64,000 bases of DNA from positions 117,299 through 181,298 of the forward strand of contig NZ_JAERRK010000018.1 of NCBI RefSeq assembly GCF_016741775.1, read 5' to 3'. Position 1 is the first letter of the stretch. The number at the start of each line of letters is the position of its first letter. A model generated the notes under the pieces. It was not told the origin of the DNA and ran no database searches. It was given only the letters and a program-made list of their open reading frames with translations. Source of the stretch: Streptomyces actinomycinicus (GTDB taxonomy: Bacteria; Actinomycetota; Actinomycetes; Streptomycetales; Streptomycetaceae). The position numbers were made by a program, and so were the translations under genes. Below are positions 15,474-24,150 of this stretch, one piece after another.

Positions 15474-16802
15474 ATGGGTGCATTCACCATAGAACTCGAC
15501 GAGGTCGCCAACACACTCAGGCGCTCGGACGGGGACGCGTATGTCCGTGTACTCGCCCTGCGGCGAGGAGCACGCTGGATACTCCACAACTGCTGGGCCT
15601 TGATCGGCGCTGAACCACCGGGCTGGGCCGAGACCGTGTGGATGTATGAGGAGTACGCCTTCCTTGCAGCCCGCATGACCGCCGCCGACCTGGCCGTGAT
15701 GTGCTCTCGCGAGGCTTGCACGAGCATGGTGGTTGGCCCGCTAACGGTCTGGGTGCCGGGAGCCGCAAGTATGGTCAGCGCGAGACGGCAGCCAGGCTAC
15801 TCCCTGCACGACCGACCGCAGTTGACCTTCCCCGTCACTCAGTACACGGTCGCACCGACCGACCCGGCAGACCGTCAGTTGCCGCATGCGCTGCTTGTGG
15901 GTGAAGGGGACGCTCCTTCGTTCCCAGAGCCGAACAGCGCCTGGCGGGCGTTTTTCGAGGGCGACTTTGCTCTTGCCGGAGCTCGCACTCCCTCAAGCGA
16001 ACTGGCCACGGTGCGCATAGCCGAGCAGGGAGCTTGGATCGGTAGCGTGCACATAACCGCGACCGAGCTCAAGGTCACCGTTGAGGGCGACGATGTGCAC
16101 AACGTCGATCTCGAGCTCTATGGGGTAAAGGGACGCACCGTCCAACGCATCGACACTCCCGGCCGCATCGTCATTCCGTTGCCTCATGGCCTTCCTGCAG
16201 ACGCATGGCTTTGGCTGAAGCAGGGAACGACCTGGCTCGACTACCGCTCCATCGATCCCTCCTCCGTCTGGACGGGCGATCTACGGCGGGCCGGCGTGGA
16301 GATTGACCTACCAGTCGACCCCGTGGCGACGCTGGAGGCGCTCATTACTTCGGGTGAAGGACCACGCCTGGAGTTCAAGCAGATGCTGCCCACCAGGGAC
16401 GACCGTCGCACCCTCAAAACAGTGGCTGCGTTCGCCAATGGTGACGGCGGCGCCATCGTCTTCGGCATCCACCGTGACGAGGTCACAGTCACGGGCATCG
16501 CCGAAGACAAACCCAGCACCAGGATGCGCGACGAGTTCGGAAACCTGGTACGGGCGACGGTCCAGCCAACTCCCGACTTCGAGATCAAGGAGTACCGGCT
16601 AAACGGGAAACTGATCTTCATCCTGGAGGTGCACCCGGGTCAGAGCCCGCCCTATGGCCTGGTCACACCGGGCGCCCGGGACAAGCAGCCTGAATACTTC
16701 GTACGACGGGGGTCCAATACATACGGTGCACAACCGGATGAACTACGCGCGATCGTACTTCGGAAGAATGGACAACAGAACGATTCCGCCAGCTGGCAGT
16801 AG
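15474..16802 (+). CDS. Schlafen/AlbA_2-domain protein
   Basis: A 442-residue protein. The C-terminal third (from about residue 295) is a Schlafen AlbA_2 domain: EGPRLEFKQ, KTVAAFANGDGGAIVFGI and late YFVRRGSNTYGAQPDEL, the usual order of strand and glycine-rich motifs. The N-terminal 290 residues, with many Trp and strand-like segments, are not recognised and probably sense a trigger. AlbA_2 domains bind nucleic acid, and some relatives cleave RNA or act in phage defence. The ATG at 15474 is preceded by AGAGGGGG. It sits alone between scar DNA and the membrane pair. Confidence 0.8.
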   Translation: MGAFTIELDEVANTLRRSDGDAYVRVLALRRGARWILHNCWALIGAEPPGWAETVWMYEEYAFLAARMTAADLAVMCSREACTSMVVGPLTVWVPGAASMVSARRQPGYSLHDRPQLTFPVTQYTVAPTDPADRQLPHALLVGEGDAPSFPEPNSAWRAFFEGDFALAGARTPSSELATVRIAEQGAWIGSVHITATELKVTVEGDDVHNVDLELYGVKGRTVQRIDTPGRIVIPLPHGLPADAWLWLKQGTTWLDYRSIDPSSVWTGDLRRAGVEIDLPVDPVATLEALITSGEGPRLEFKQMLPTRDDRRTLKTVAAFANGDGGAIVFGIHRDEVTVTGIAEDKPSTRMRDEFGNLVRATVQPTPDFEIKEYRLNGKLIFILEVHPGQSPPYGLVTPGARDKQPEYFVRRGSNTYGAQPDELRAIVLRKNGQQNDSASWQ

Positions 16803-17080
16803 GCCGAGGCCTGATGGGTTGCTCGCCGTGGACTATGTGTGGACGAGCCAGGCAGTTGACCAGGCGAAACTCACCCCAGGCAAGGCCCCTCACGGAGCCT
16901 CTGGTACCCCTCCTGGGTCGCCTGGGTGAGGAAGGCCGCGGCCATGGCGGTCGCTACGAACGTCACTTCGTCCACTTCGTATTCCCCCCAACTGGTCGCG
17001 GCACTGTATCCACGCGCGCCGCAGGCGGCGGCCGGAACGGCTCATCCCGCATCCAAGGCCGGCTCAAGGGGCGAGCGCCC

Positions 17081-17479
17081 TCAACTCAGCAGCCCACCAA
17101 TGGCGTTAGCGAGAGCTTCGCCTCCTTGCTGGACTGCGGTGCCCACAACAAGCGCGGGCAATGCCTGCGCGATCCCGCGCAGTGTGCCGACCTGCGGCGC
17201 ATCGGAGGTCGCGAGCGAGGTGTCGACGGTGTCCGCCATCGCGCGCAGGACCGTCGCGTTCTGCAAGTCCGCCGCGTTGCGATCGACATCCGCGCGGAAC
17301 GCGGCGAGGAGGCCGCGCACAGCTTCGATATCGACCGCGCCCTGAACCGAGGCAGACTGATGGATGTTGGAGATGTTCTGCCCCACCACGTTCTGCAACG
17401 GTGCGTTGTTGTTACCCCCGATGCTGATGCCCGAGCCATGGCCCGGGTCCGGCTCGGGGCGACGCCGTCCCACAACCAC
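17081..17479 (-). CDS. Small NNAPxQNV-motif protein, partner of the upstream membrane protein
   Basis: A 132-residue protein. The GTG start (17477-17479) overlaps the TAG of the upstream gene by one base, with GGGAGG upstream. After a short basic leader it has a glycine/asparagine patch, GGNNNAPLQNVVGQNISNI (residues about 21-39), nearly repeating the C-terminus of the upstream protein. The rest is an amphipathic helical domain (residues 50-105) and a hydrophobic Ala/Gly-rich C-terminus that may insert in membrane. Function unknown. Confidence 0.7.
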   Translation of the reverse strand: MVVGRRRPEPDPGHGSGISIGGNNNAPLQNVVGQNISNIHQSASVQGAVDIEAVRGLLAAFRADVDRNAADLQNATVLRAMADTVDTSLATSDAPQVGTLRGIAQALPALVVGTAVQQGGEALANAIGGLLS

Positions 17480-19248
17480 TACTTGCCTCCCTGATTCTTG
17501 TTGTCCTGGCCGACGCCACTGATGCCACTGCCGGCGACGTTCTGGATGGGAGCGTTGTTGTCCCCATAGACGAGGATGTTGTTGGTCACGGTGGCGACCT
17601 GCCGTTCGTACGCAGCCAAGTCGATTCCCTGCTCGTCGAGATACTCGGCGACGGTCCGGAAGACACAGGACTGCATCAGAACCACGTGACGCTTGGCATC
17701 GTCGCTCTGGTGCATGTCGGTGACTTCCTCGGTGGAGTACCGGTCGCGCAGGCTCACCGGGTCTTCTTCCTCCGCACGGCCCTCGGCCTTCTCACCGAGG
17801 CGGGCGACCAATCGCCACACGGCCAGGGGGCCCATGGCCGTGTCCAGGAGCGACTGCGCAGCAAGCCACCTGAGCAGACGTGCTCCGCGTGTCCGGGCCG
17901 GTGCGGCGGTCACCCGCAGCTCGTTGTAGAGCGGTGTCATCACGTGTGGACGAATGGTCAGCCGCAGCTCGCCGGCCTCCAGTGCGGCATGCACGAACAC
18001 ACTCACCACGATCTGTCCGTCCCAGCTGATGCACTGGGCCCGCAAATACAGCCGGTCCGGCACACCGGAAGGGGACCTGCGTCCCAGACCGCTCAGGTCG
18101 GGCAGCTCCACCTTCGTCTCGCGGGTGCGCTGCAGCCATCGGGCTGCCGGCAGGCCGAGTACGCGCTCCATCGAGAACCCAGGGAGTGGATCTGTGATCT
18201 CCCGAGCGCCGCGACCCAGTTCATTCAGGGCAGTGCCCACGCGTCGGAGAAGTTCGGCCTCCCCGAACGGCCTGACCGACTCCTCGGCGTCCTTGGGCTT
18301 CAGTGGGATGCTGATGCGAGCAGGTCCCCAGACATCGCGTCCGGCACCGACGAACTGCTCCGAGGCGTCGTAGGGCAACGCCAGCTGCGATTGATCCTTA
18401 CTGATGTCCGACATCCTGCGTTTGGCCTTCGCAGCGGCCCACGGCAGGTCATCGGACGACACGCCCTCCCGCGCCAGGGCACCCAGCGCAGACCGTGCCA
18501 CAAGCCGATCGGCCGCATAGGCCAGTGCGACGACAGCCGCCAACCCGAGAGGGAGTAGGGCCAGTTCGAGTCGCAACTCGAACACGTCGCCGTCAACGGG
18601 TCCGTACGGCAGGAGTGCGAGCAGCCACGGCATGAGCAGCACGACATACGCCAGGCGCCGCGAAGGTGCCCACCGCGTCGGGCCGACCCTGCGGATGGCA
18701 CGGAAGGCAGCCCACCGTAGGAACAAGGCGACGATGACGGCCGCAGCCCAGATCGCGAAAGCCCACGGCACCGCGTAGGCGACGAGCCCACACAGGACCA
18801 GGATGCATGCGCGCCGTGCCCAACGGCGGCGCCGCGCACGAAGGCTGTGCGCCGCCACCGGAACAAGGTCGAAGCCATACGACGGCACAGGCAGCGGCGG
18901 ACCGTGCAGCACGTGGTCGACGACCCACAGCGCAGTCGGTTCGCCCAGAGGCGGACAGTCGTCGCTGCCCTCCAGATAGATCGGCCGCCTGGTACTGCGC
19001 CGAGGCTTCTTGGCCTTCCCCGCTTTGCCCCGGATCCTGCGCCACCACGCCTTGACGGCCTTCACCCGATCTGGACGCGCATAGACCGCCTGACACAGCA
19101 ACCGCGTCACTTCGGACGATGTGGGGTCCACCTCCGCGGGCCGGTTGGCCCCCGAGGCAACAGGGCTCGTCTGAACCGGGACAGCAGGCCACTTGGCCTC
19201 CTCCGCCCGCGCCCTCCCCCGAGCACGCGCGCCCCACCCAACCGCCAT
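17479..19248 (-). CDS. Large membrane protein with C-terminal NNAPxQNV motif
   Basis: A 589-residue protein. ATG with GGGGGAG upstream. A basic N-terminal region (about 65-90, Lys/Arg-rich) precedes roughly four hydrophobic helices between residues about 140 and 255 (ACILVLCGLVAYAV, AIWAAAVIVALFL, YVVLLMPWLLALL, LALLPLGLAAVVALAY). A large cytoplasmic domain follows to about 560. The tail reads NNILVYGDNNAPIQNVAGSG, shared with the small downstream partner. No enzyme motif is recognised. The 1-base stop/start overlap and shared motif indicate a functional pair. Confidence 0.7.
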   Translation of the reverse strand: MAVGWGARARGRARAEEAKWPAVPVQTSPVASGANRPAEVDPTSSEVTRLLCQAVYARPDRVKAVKAWWRRIRGKAGKAKKPRRSTRRPIYLEGSDDCPPLGEPTALWVVDHVLHGPPLPVPSYGFDLVPVAAHSLRARRRRWARRACILVLCGLVAYAVPWAFAIWAAAVIVALFLRWAAFRAIRRVGPTRWAPSRRLAYVVLLMPWLLALLPYGPVDGDVFELRLELALLPLGLAAVVALAYAADRLVARSALGALAREGVSSDDLPWAAAKAKRRMSDISKDQSQLALPYDASEQFVGAGRDVWGPARISIPLKPKDAEESVRPFGEAELLRRVGTALNELGRGAREITDPLPGFSMERVLGLPAARWLQRTRETKVELPDLSGLGRRSPSGVPDRLYLRAQCISWDGQIVVSVFVHAALEAGELRLTIRPHVMTPLYNELRVTAAPARTRGARLLRWLAAQSLLDTAMGPLAVWRLVARLGEKAEGRAEEEDPVSLRDRYSTEEVTDMHQSDDAKRHVVLMQSCVFRTVAEYLDEQGIDLAAYERQVATVTNNILVYGDNNAPIQNVAGSGISGVGQDNKNQGGK

Positions 19249-19698
19249 CCCGCTCCCCCGTTCATCGACAGGCGGGCATCTTCACGGTGGACAGCAAGAA
19301 CCGCCAGACCGCAAACGCGACAATGTACGCAACCTCGATGGATAGCTAAGGATTGGCCGAAACTGGTGCACAACTTGGCAAGTTCATGTCAGAGAACAGT
19401 GACTCCGACCGAAGGGCGACGACTCCATAGGTTCGCCCGACGGCACTTCACATGCGCGCCGTCGGGCAAGTTCAGCGCTCCAACTGCGTTGATCGGTTGA
19501 GCGATCGCAGGTCAGAGACCCGGCGTGTCACTTCTTCGGCTACTGATCACCCTCGGCAGCACTTGACTTGCCCATTGCGCCTCCACCGACATCACGTCAC
19601 CGGCTGACTACAGTGCCACCCCGCTAGCGAAGAGGGATGGGCCGAGAGTTCTGGCCCGGCCCTTACGAGTCTTCGTTGTCGTCATTGACCTCCTCTTC
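19249..19698. other. Gene-free stretch before the IS630-like element
   Basis: Nothing gene-like is supported. A perfect 10-base hairpin is present at 19435-19467. The rest probably holds the promoter of the leftward membrane gene near 19250-19330. Confidence 0.4.
19435..19467. terminator. Hairpin, possible terminator
   Basis: GCCCGACGGC (19435-19444) and GCCGTCGGGC (19458-19467) form a perfect 10-bp stem with a 13-base loop. No gene obviously ends here, so its original partner may have been lost. Confidence 0.5.
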
Positions 19699-20924
19699 TG
19701 CTGGATTCCTCTTTAGCTGGGTATATGTGCTGGTGGCGGGGTGGTTCGGGTGCTCGGGGGCGGGTGCTGGACGGTGGTATTACGAGCACGGCCGAGCCGT
19801 GACATGAGCGAGGAACGCGTCGTGCTTCGGCTGTCGCGAGCACGTAAGGCGCCGCGTGATCTGGCGGTGCGGGCTCGGATGGTCGAGTTGAGCTGGTCGG
19901 GACAGCGAGTGCCGACGATCGCGGACGAGTTGAGGTGACGAGTTGAGGTGCAGTCCCAAGACGGTCCGCCGCTGGTTGCACCGCTTCAACCGCTTGGGCC
20001 TGGACGGGCTGGAAGACCTGGGTGGACAGGGCCGCAAACGGCGGATCACCGAGGCGGAACGCTCCCAGATCATCGGCCTGGTCAAACAGCCGGCACCGGG
20101 CCGGCTGACCGTGCAGGCCGACGGGGAGCTGGCCGCGGCGGACGCGGCTGGGCCGCCGGAGTGGACCCTCGACGCGCTGGCAGCCGAGGCCGGGCGGCTG
20201 GGCATCGAGATCGGCCGCAGTCAGGTCCGCCGGATCCTGCTGGCCGAGGGGGTGCGCTGGCGTCGCACCCGGTCCTGGACCCGCTCGAAGGACGCGGACT
20301 TCGAGGGAAAAGGACAAGGATCATCGAGCTCTACACCTGCCCGCCCGAAGGCGCGACGGTCGTCTGCGCCGACGAACTCGGACCGGTGATCCCACGCTCC
20401 TTCCCCCCGGCGCCGGGCTGGTCGCCGGACGGCCACCGCATCAAATCCGAGGTCGACTACGGTCGCGGGCCGGAGAAGACCTGGGTCTACGGCGCTCTGC
20501 GGGTCAGGGACGGGCACGAGGTCACGATGACTGCTTCCTCCCGTAACAGTGCCTTCTACCAGCAGTTTCTCCAGAAGGTCGAGGCAGCCAATCCCACCGG
20601 GGACATCTACGTCGTCACCGACAACCTGTCCTCGCACAACAGCCTGTCCACCCGGACCTGGCTGGAAGACCACCCCCGAATCCGGCACGTCTTCATCCCC
20701 GTCGGAGCTTGCTGGCTCAACCTTCAGGAAGGCTGGTGGCGCATCTTTCGCAAGGCTGCTCTCGCCGGCCAGTCGTTCGCCGGACCACCCGAGATCGACC
20801 AAGCAACCCGCCTGGCAACATCCCAGCTGAACGCCCGAGCCCGGCCCTGGGTATGGGGAAGACCCACACCGCCAACCCGGGCACTGCGGCGCCGATATGT
20901 GTACTCCGTTTGAGGAATCCAGCA
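19699..20924 (+). mobile_element. IS630-family insertion sequence, inactivated
   Basis: Terminal inverted repeats TGCTGGATTCCTC (19699-19711) and GAGGAATCCAGCA (20912-20924) bound a transposase region of IS630 type. Similarity continues imperfectly inside both ends (TATATGTGC against the complement of GATATGTGTAC). A clean TA target duplication is not visible. The right end abuts the CTAG target site of the next element. Confidence 0.8.
19804..20913 (+). pseudogene. IS630-family transposase, broken by a 13-bp duplication
   Basis: Three frame segments make one IS630 transposase. The first (MSEERVVLRL...ADELR, with the helix-turn-helix start) ends at TGA 19936, because GACGAGTTGAGGT is duplicated in tandem at 19923-19948; removing one copy restores ELRCSPKTVRRW. 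The second segment continues to about 20310, where GGGAAAA in frame as G-GGA-AAA fits a canonical -1 slippery site. The third carries the DDE catalytic part: VVCADELGPV, VVTDNLSSHNS and LNLQEGWWRIF. So the natural element probably used a programmed -1 shift, and this copy is dead through the duplication. Confidence 0.8.
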
Positions 20925-22593
20925 CTAGCCTCGCGCTTTCATGAAGCGGGCTGTCCGACAGGCGGTCAGCCAAGCAGAAAGCGCCCCTGACCAGCGAGAA
21001 TGAGGATTGTCTAGGTCCTTGTTCCCGCTGAATTCAGAGGCACTTTCCAGGTGAAGAAGCCTACCGGCTCCTACCCCCATGTCCGCGTCCAGGGGAACGG
21101 CCGGGCCGTGGTCTCGCAGGCCGGTTCGATCCTGCTGGTCGAACCTGTCCACAAGACCGGCCTTGACCAGGCCATATCCGCAGTCCTCGCCCCCTGGCGG
21201 AAGCCCCGAGCCGTCCACGACCCCGGCAAGATACTCGTGGACCTCGCGCTGGCGGTCGCACTGGGCGGGGACTGCCTCGCCGACATCGCCCTGCTGCGGT
21301 CCGAGCCGACTGTGTTCGGGCCGGTCGCCTCCGACCCTACGGTCTCCCGGCTGATCGACACCCTCGCTGCTTCGGGCGAGAAGGCGCTGACTGCGATCCG
21401 CACTGCACGTTCCGAAGTTCGCGAACGTGTCTGGGCGTTGGCCGACGACCAGGCTCCGGATGCCGGCGGGCAGGTGATCGTGGACCTGGACGGGGTCCTG
21501 GTCATCGCCCACTCGGACAAGCAGGACGCGGCTGCGACCTGGAAGAAGACCTACGGCCACCACCCGCTCATGGGGTTCGTCGACCACGGCCCGGGAGGAA
21601 CCGGAGAACCCGTTGCCGCTCTCCTGCGCCCTGGCAACGCGGGCTCGAACACGGCCTCCGACCACATCACCGCCACCCGCCTCGCCCTCGCTCAACTGCC
21701 GGGGACGTACCGGAGAGGACGGCGGACGCTGATCCGCTGCGACTCCGGCGGCGGCACTCATGAGTTCGTGGCCTGGCTCGCACAGCGGGGACGCTGGCTG
21801 TCCTACTCGGTCGGCATGACGATCAGCGAGGCCATCCACCAGCACGTGCTCAAGATCCCCGCATCGGCCTGGACGCCGGCCGTCGAGAGTGGCGGCGAGG
21901 TGCGTGACGGGGCCTGGGTCGCCGAACTCACCGGCGGCCTGCTCGACGGATGGCCCAAGGGCATGCGATTGATCGTCCGCAAGGAACGGCCGCATCCCGG
22001 GGCCCAGTTGAGAATCACGGACGCGGACGGCATGCGGATCACCTGCTTCGCCACCAACACCGCCAACCGGCCGATCGCCGAACTCGAGCTCCGGCACCGG
22101 CTGCGGGCCCGCGCGGAGGACCGCATCCGGGCTGCCCGGGCCACTGGCCTGCGCAACCTTCCCCTGCACGACACCGCGCAGAACAGGGTCTGGCTGGAGA
22201 TCGTCCAGATCGCACTCGACCTGCTGGCCTGGATGCCCATGCTCGCCCTGACCGGCCAGAGTCGGCTCTGGGAACCGCGCCGCCTGCGGTTCCGCCTGTT
22301 CTCCGCGGCCGGTCAGCTCGTCACCACCGGCCGGCGCCGCATCCTCCGCCTCGCCCGCCACTGGCCCTGGACCCGTGAGATCGCAGACGCCCTCGAACGG
22401 CTCGCGCTCCTGCCGAACCCCGGCTGACCAGCCAGTCCGCCCGTTTCTACGACAAGAGCATCCAGGCCGGAGCAGTGGAACCCGGCGTCCACCCGAGACG
22501 ACACCCGGGCTCTCGGCCTGCCCGCCCTCGGCCACCGACAACGAAATGGGCCGCCGACGGAATCGGCGGCCCATCACGAAAGATCGAGGCTAG
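20925..22593 (+). mobile_element. IS1380-family insertion sequence with CTAG target duplication
   Basis: The element spans 20929-22589 (1661 bp). Ends CCTCGCGCTTTCATGA and, inverted, CCTCGATCTTTCGTGA are imperfect inverted repeats. A 4-bp direct repeat CTAG flanks it at 20925-20928 and 22590-22593, the target duplication length typical of IS1380. It inserted directly next to the IS630-like right end and cut an IS5-like gene fragment on its other side. Confidence 0.85.
21051..22427 (+). CDS. IS1380-family transposase
   Basis: An intact 458-residue transposase starting at GTG. Conserved features include DPTVSRLIDTL near residue 95, VIVDLDGVLV (first catalytic Asp) near 142, the TYGHHPLMGFVDHG segment, RCDSGGGTHEFVAWL (second Asp) near 227, and a C-terminal RLRFRLFSAAGQLVTTGRR region typical of IS1380. 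The frame is complete and the inverted repeats are present, so the element may still be active. It lies alone inside its insertion sequence. Confidence 0.9.
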   Translation: MKKPTGSYPHVRVQGNGRAVVSQAGSILLVEPVHKTGLDQAISAVLAPWRKPRAVHDPGKILVDLALAVALGGDCLADIALLRSEPTVFGPVASDPTVSRLIDTLAASGEKALTAIRTARSEVRERVWALADDQAPDAGGQVIVDLDGVLVIAHSDKQDAAATWKKTYGHHPLMGFVDHGPGGTGEPVAALLRPGNAGSNTASDHITATRLALAQLPGTYRRGRRTLIRCDSGGGTHEFVAWLAQRGRWLSYSVGMTISEAIHQHVLKIPASAWTPAVESGGEVRDGAWVAELTGGLLDGWPKGMRLIVRKERPHPGAQLRITDADGMRITCFATNTANRPIAELELRHRLRARAEDRIRAARATGLRNLPLHDTAQNRVWLEIVQIALDLLAWMPMLALTGQSRLWEPRRLRFRLFSAAGQLVTTGRRRILRLARHWPWTREIADALERLALLPNPG

Positions 22594-22800
22594 GCCCAGG
22601 CACGGAAGCCCACCGCGGTACCCCCGGTCCGCCCACACATGCCGCAGCGGAGGAACATCGGCAGCCTGGGAGAACACACCACGGCGCCATCACCAACGCT
22701 CGCCGGGCTCACGCAAGCCACCAGGACAGTGCCGAAGGTATCGACATGCAGGGGGCCACCGCGGTCACTGGCCCGAACACTCCGACTGTCCACGAGGGTG
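22594..22800 (-). pseudogene. Remnant of an IS5-family transposase
   Basis: Read leftwards, the segment encodes a VDSRSVRASD start and HVDTFGTVLVACVSPASVGD, then, after a frame change, VWADRGYRGG. These are the order and wording of IS5-type (ISL2-like) transposases around the first two catalytic Asp residues, with the usual Gly/Lys-rich stretch between deleted. No start, no C-terminus and no inverted repeats remain. It is truncated by the IS1380 insertion. Confidence 0.7.
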
Positions 22801-22864
22801 CCCTGGATTGCCGGAACCAGCGAACCGAAGCAGCTCCGTTTAGCACCCTCTCCCTGGGCGTACT

Positions 22865-23902
22865 GTGCACGTAAGGAACCGTCTCAGGGAGGGGCGGGTC
22901 GGATCGGCGGTGGTCTGGTTGAATTATCAGGGGTCTTGGCGTCGACTGTTCGGAAACAGTAAGGCCGCAATAATTGGCGCTATCGAGATATACAATAAGC
23001 CGCGCTTCGAATACAGGGATGAAGTTTTCGTGATTCTCCTGATGAACGCATGGGAGCTTCTCTTGAAAGCGATCGTGTCGAAATCTGGATCGCGCATTTA
23101 TTACGCCAAGAAGCGGGGTGAACCCTATCGCACCCTCACCAGCCAGGATGCCTTCAAGGTGGCGGCGAACAGCTCGCTGTGGCCAAAAACCATTCCCTCT
23201 CAAGCGGTCGACGCAAACATCGAACTCCTTAGCACCTACCGTAATAGCGCCGTGCATTTTTACAACGAAAAGGCCTTCTCTGCACTCATATACTCCCTCG
23301 CCCAAACGGCCATACTGAACTATAGGGATCTCGCTTCGCATGTGTTCGGGAAGGACATTGCTGACGAGATCACCTGGCGCATCATGCCTCTGGGTATAGA
23401 GAACCCGATAGACCCGGTCGAGTTCATGAAAGGATCACCCGGTTCGTCGCCGAAGAGTCGCGCGGTGCAAGACTTCTTGGCTTATCTCAAGGAGAGGACC
23501 GATGCCCTGGAGTCGGATGGGATCGACACCCAACGCCTCCTTACCGTCTTTGATGTGTCACTCCAGTCCGTAAAGAAGATCGATCGATCCGACATCGTTG
23601 TTGGCGTAACCTCCGAGGAGCTTGCCGACTCCGTCGTAGTCTCTCGGAAGGTAGACCCAAATGTTTCGCACCCATATCGACAGAAGGATGTCTTGCCGAA
23701 ACTGAAGCGTCCGACTACCAGTTACGAATGGCAAGCCGTGACATTTATTCACGAAATGCGCGAGGAGCCCAGGTATTGCTGGCGCGACAAGGATGCAAAC
23801 CTCGTCAAGTGGTCCCCTGATGCGATTCAGTACTTCAATCGCCTAACTGAAACTCAGATCGGGAAGGCCAAAGAGGAATACTCTTCCAGCTTTCGTAAGT
23901 AG
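22865..23902 (+). CDS. DUF3644 protein
   Basis: A 345-residue protein (start uncertain). The section KAAIIGAIEIYNKPRFEYRDE followed by LLMNAWELLLKAIV, cut here to its features, is characteristic of DUF3644, an all-helical family often next to restriction or other defence genes. GTG 22865 is the longest start; GTG 22910 is possible. The first 20 residues lie in low-quality junction DNA, so the original N-terminus may have been replaced by transposon activity. Low G+C coding, ending before a hairpin terminator. Converges on the methyltransferase gene. Confidence 0.75.
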   Translation: MHVRNRLREGRVGSAVVWLNYQGSWRRLFGNSKAAIIGAIEIYNKPRFEYRDEVFVILLMNAWELLLKAIVSKSGSRIYYAKKRGEPYRTLTSQDAFKVAANSSLWPKTIPSQAVDANIELLSTYRNSAVHFYNEKAFSALIYSLAQTAILNYRDLASHVFGKDIADEITWRIMPLGIENPIDPVEFMKGSPGSSPKSRAVQDFLAYLKERTDALESDGIDTQRLLTVFDVSLQSVKKIDRSDIVVGVTSEELADSVVVSRKVDPNVSHPYRQKDVLPKLKRPTTSYEWQAVTFIHEMREEPRYCWRDKDANLVKWSPDAIQYFNRLTETQIGKAKEEYSSSFRK

Positions 23903-23939
23903 AGAGCCAGCCGCGCGTAGCTGGCTTCACTCGTAAATA

Positions 23940-23967
23940 GGGGAAGCGGTCACCAGGTCGCTTCCCC
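23940..23967. terminator. Bidirectional hairpin between convergent genes
   Basis: GGGGAAGCG (23940-23948) pairs with CGCTTCCCC (23959-23967) around a 10-base loop. A second small stem AGCCAGC/GCTGGCT lies at 23905-23925. They sit between the DUF3644 and methyltransferase stops. Confidence 0.75.
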
Positions 23968-24150
23968 GTATGGCGCTCCAAGGAGGCAATACTGTCGCCC
24001 CGCTCCGAGAAGCTGACCTTTGCCCAGCTCGCGGCATGCGCACTGGCGATAGGGGGCTCTGCGGGCCGCGTGAGGGGCTCGGAGCGACTAGGGCAGCCAA
24101 ACCGGTGACAGGTCGGCAACGATCCCCTCATACGAGGCTATACATCAGGG

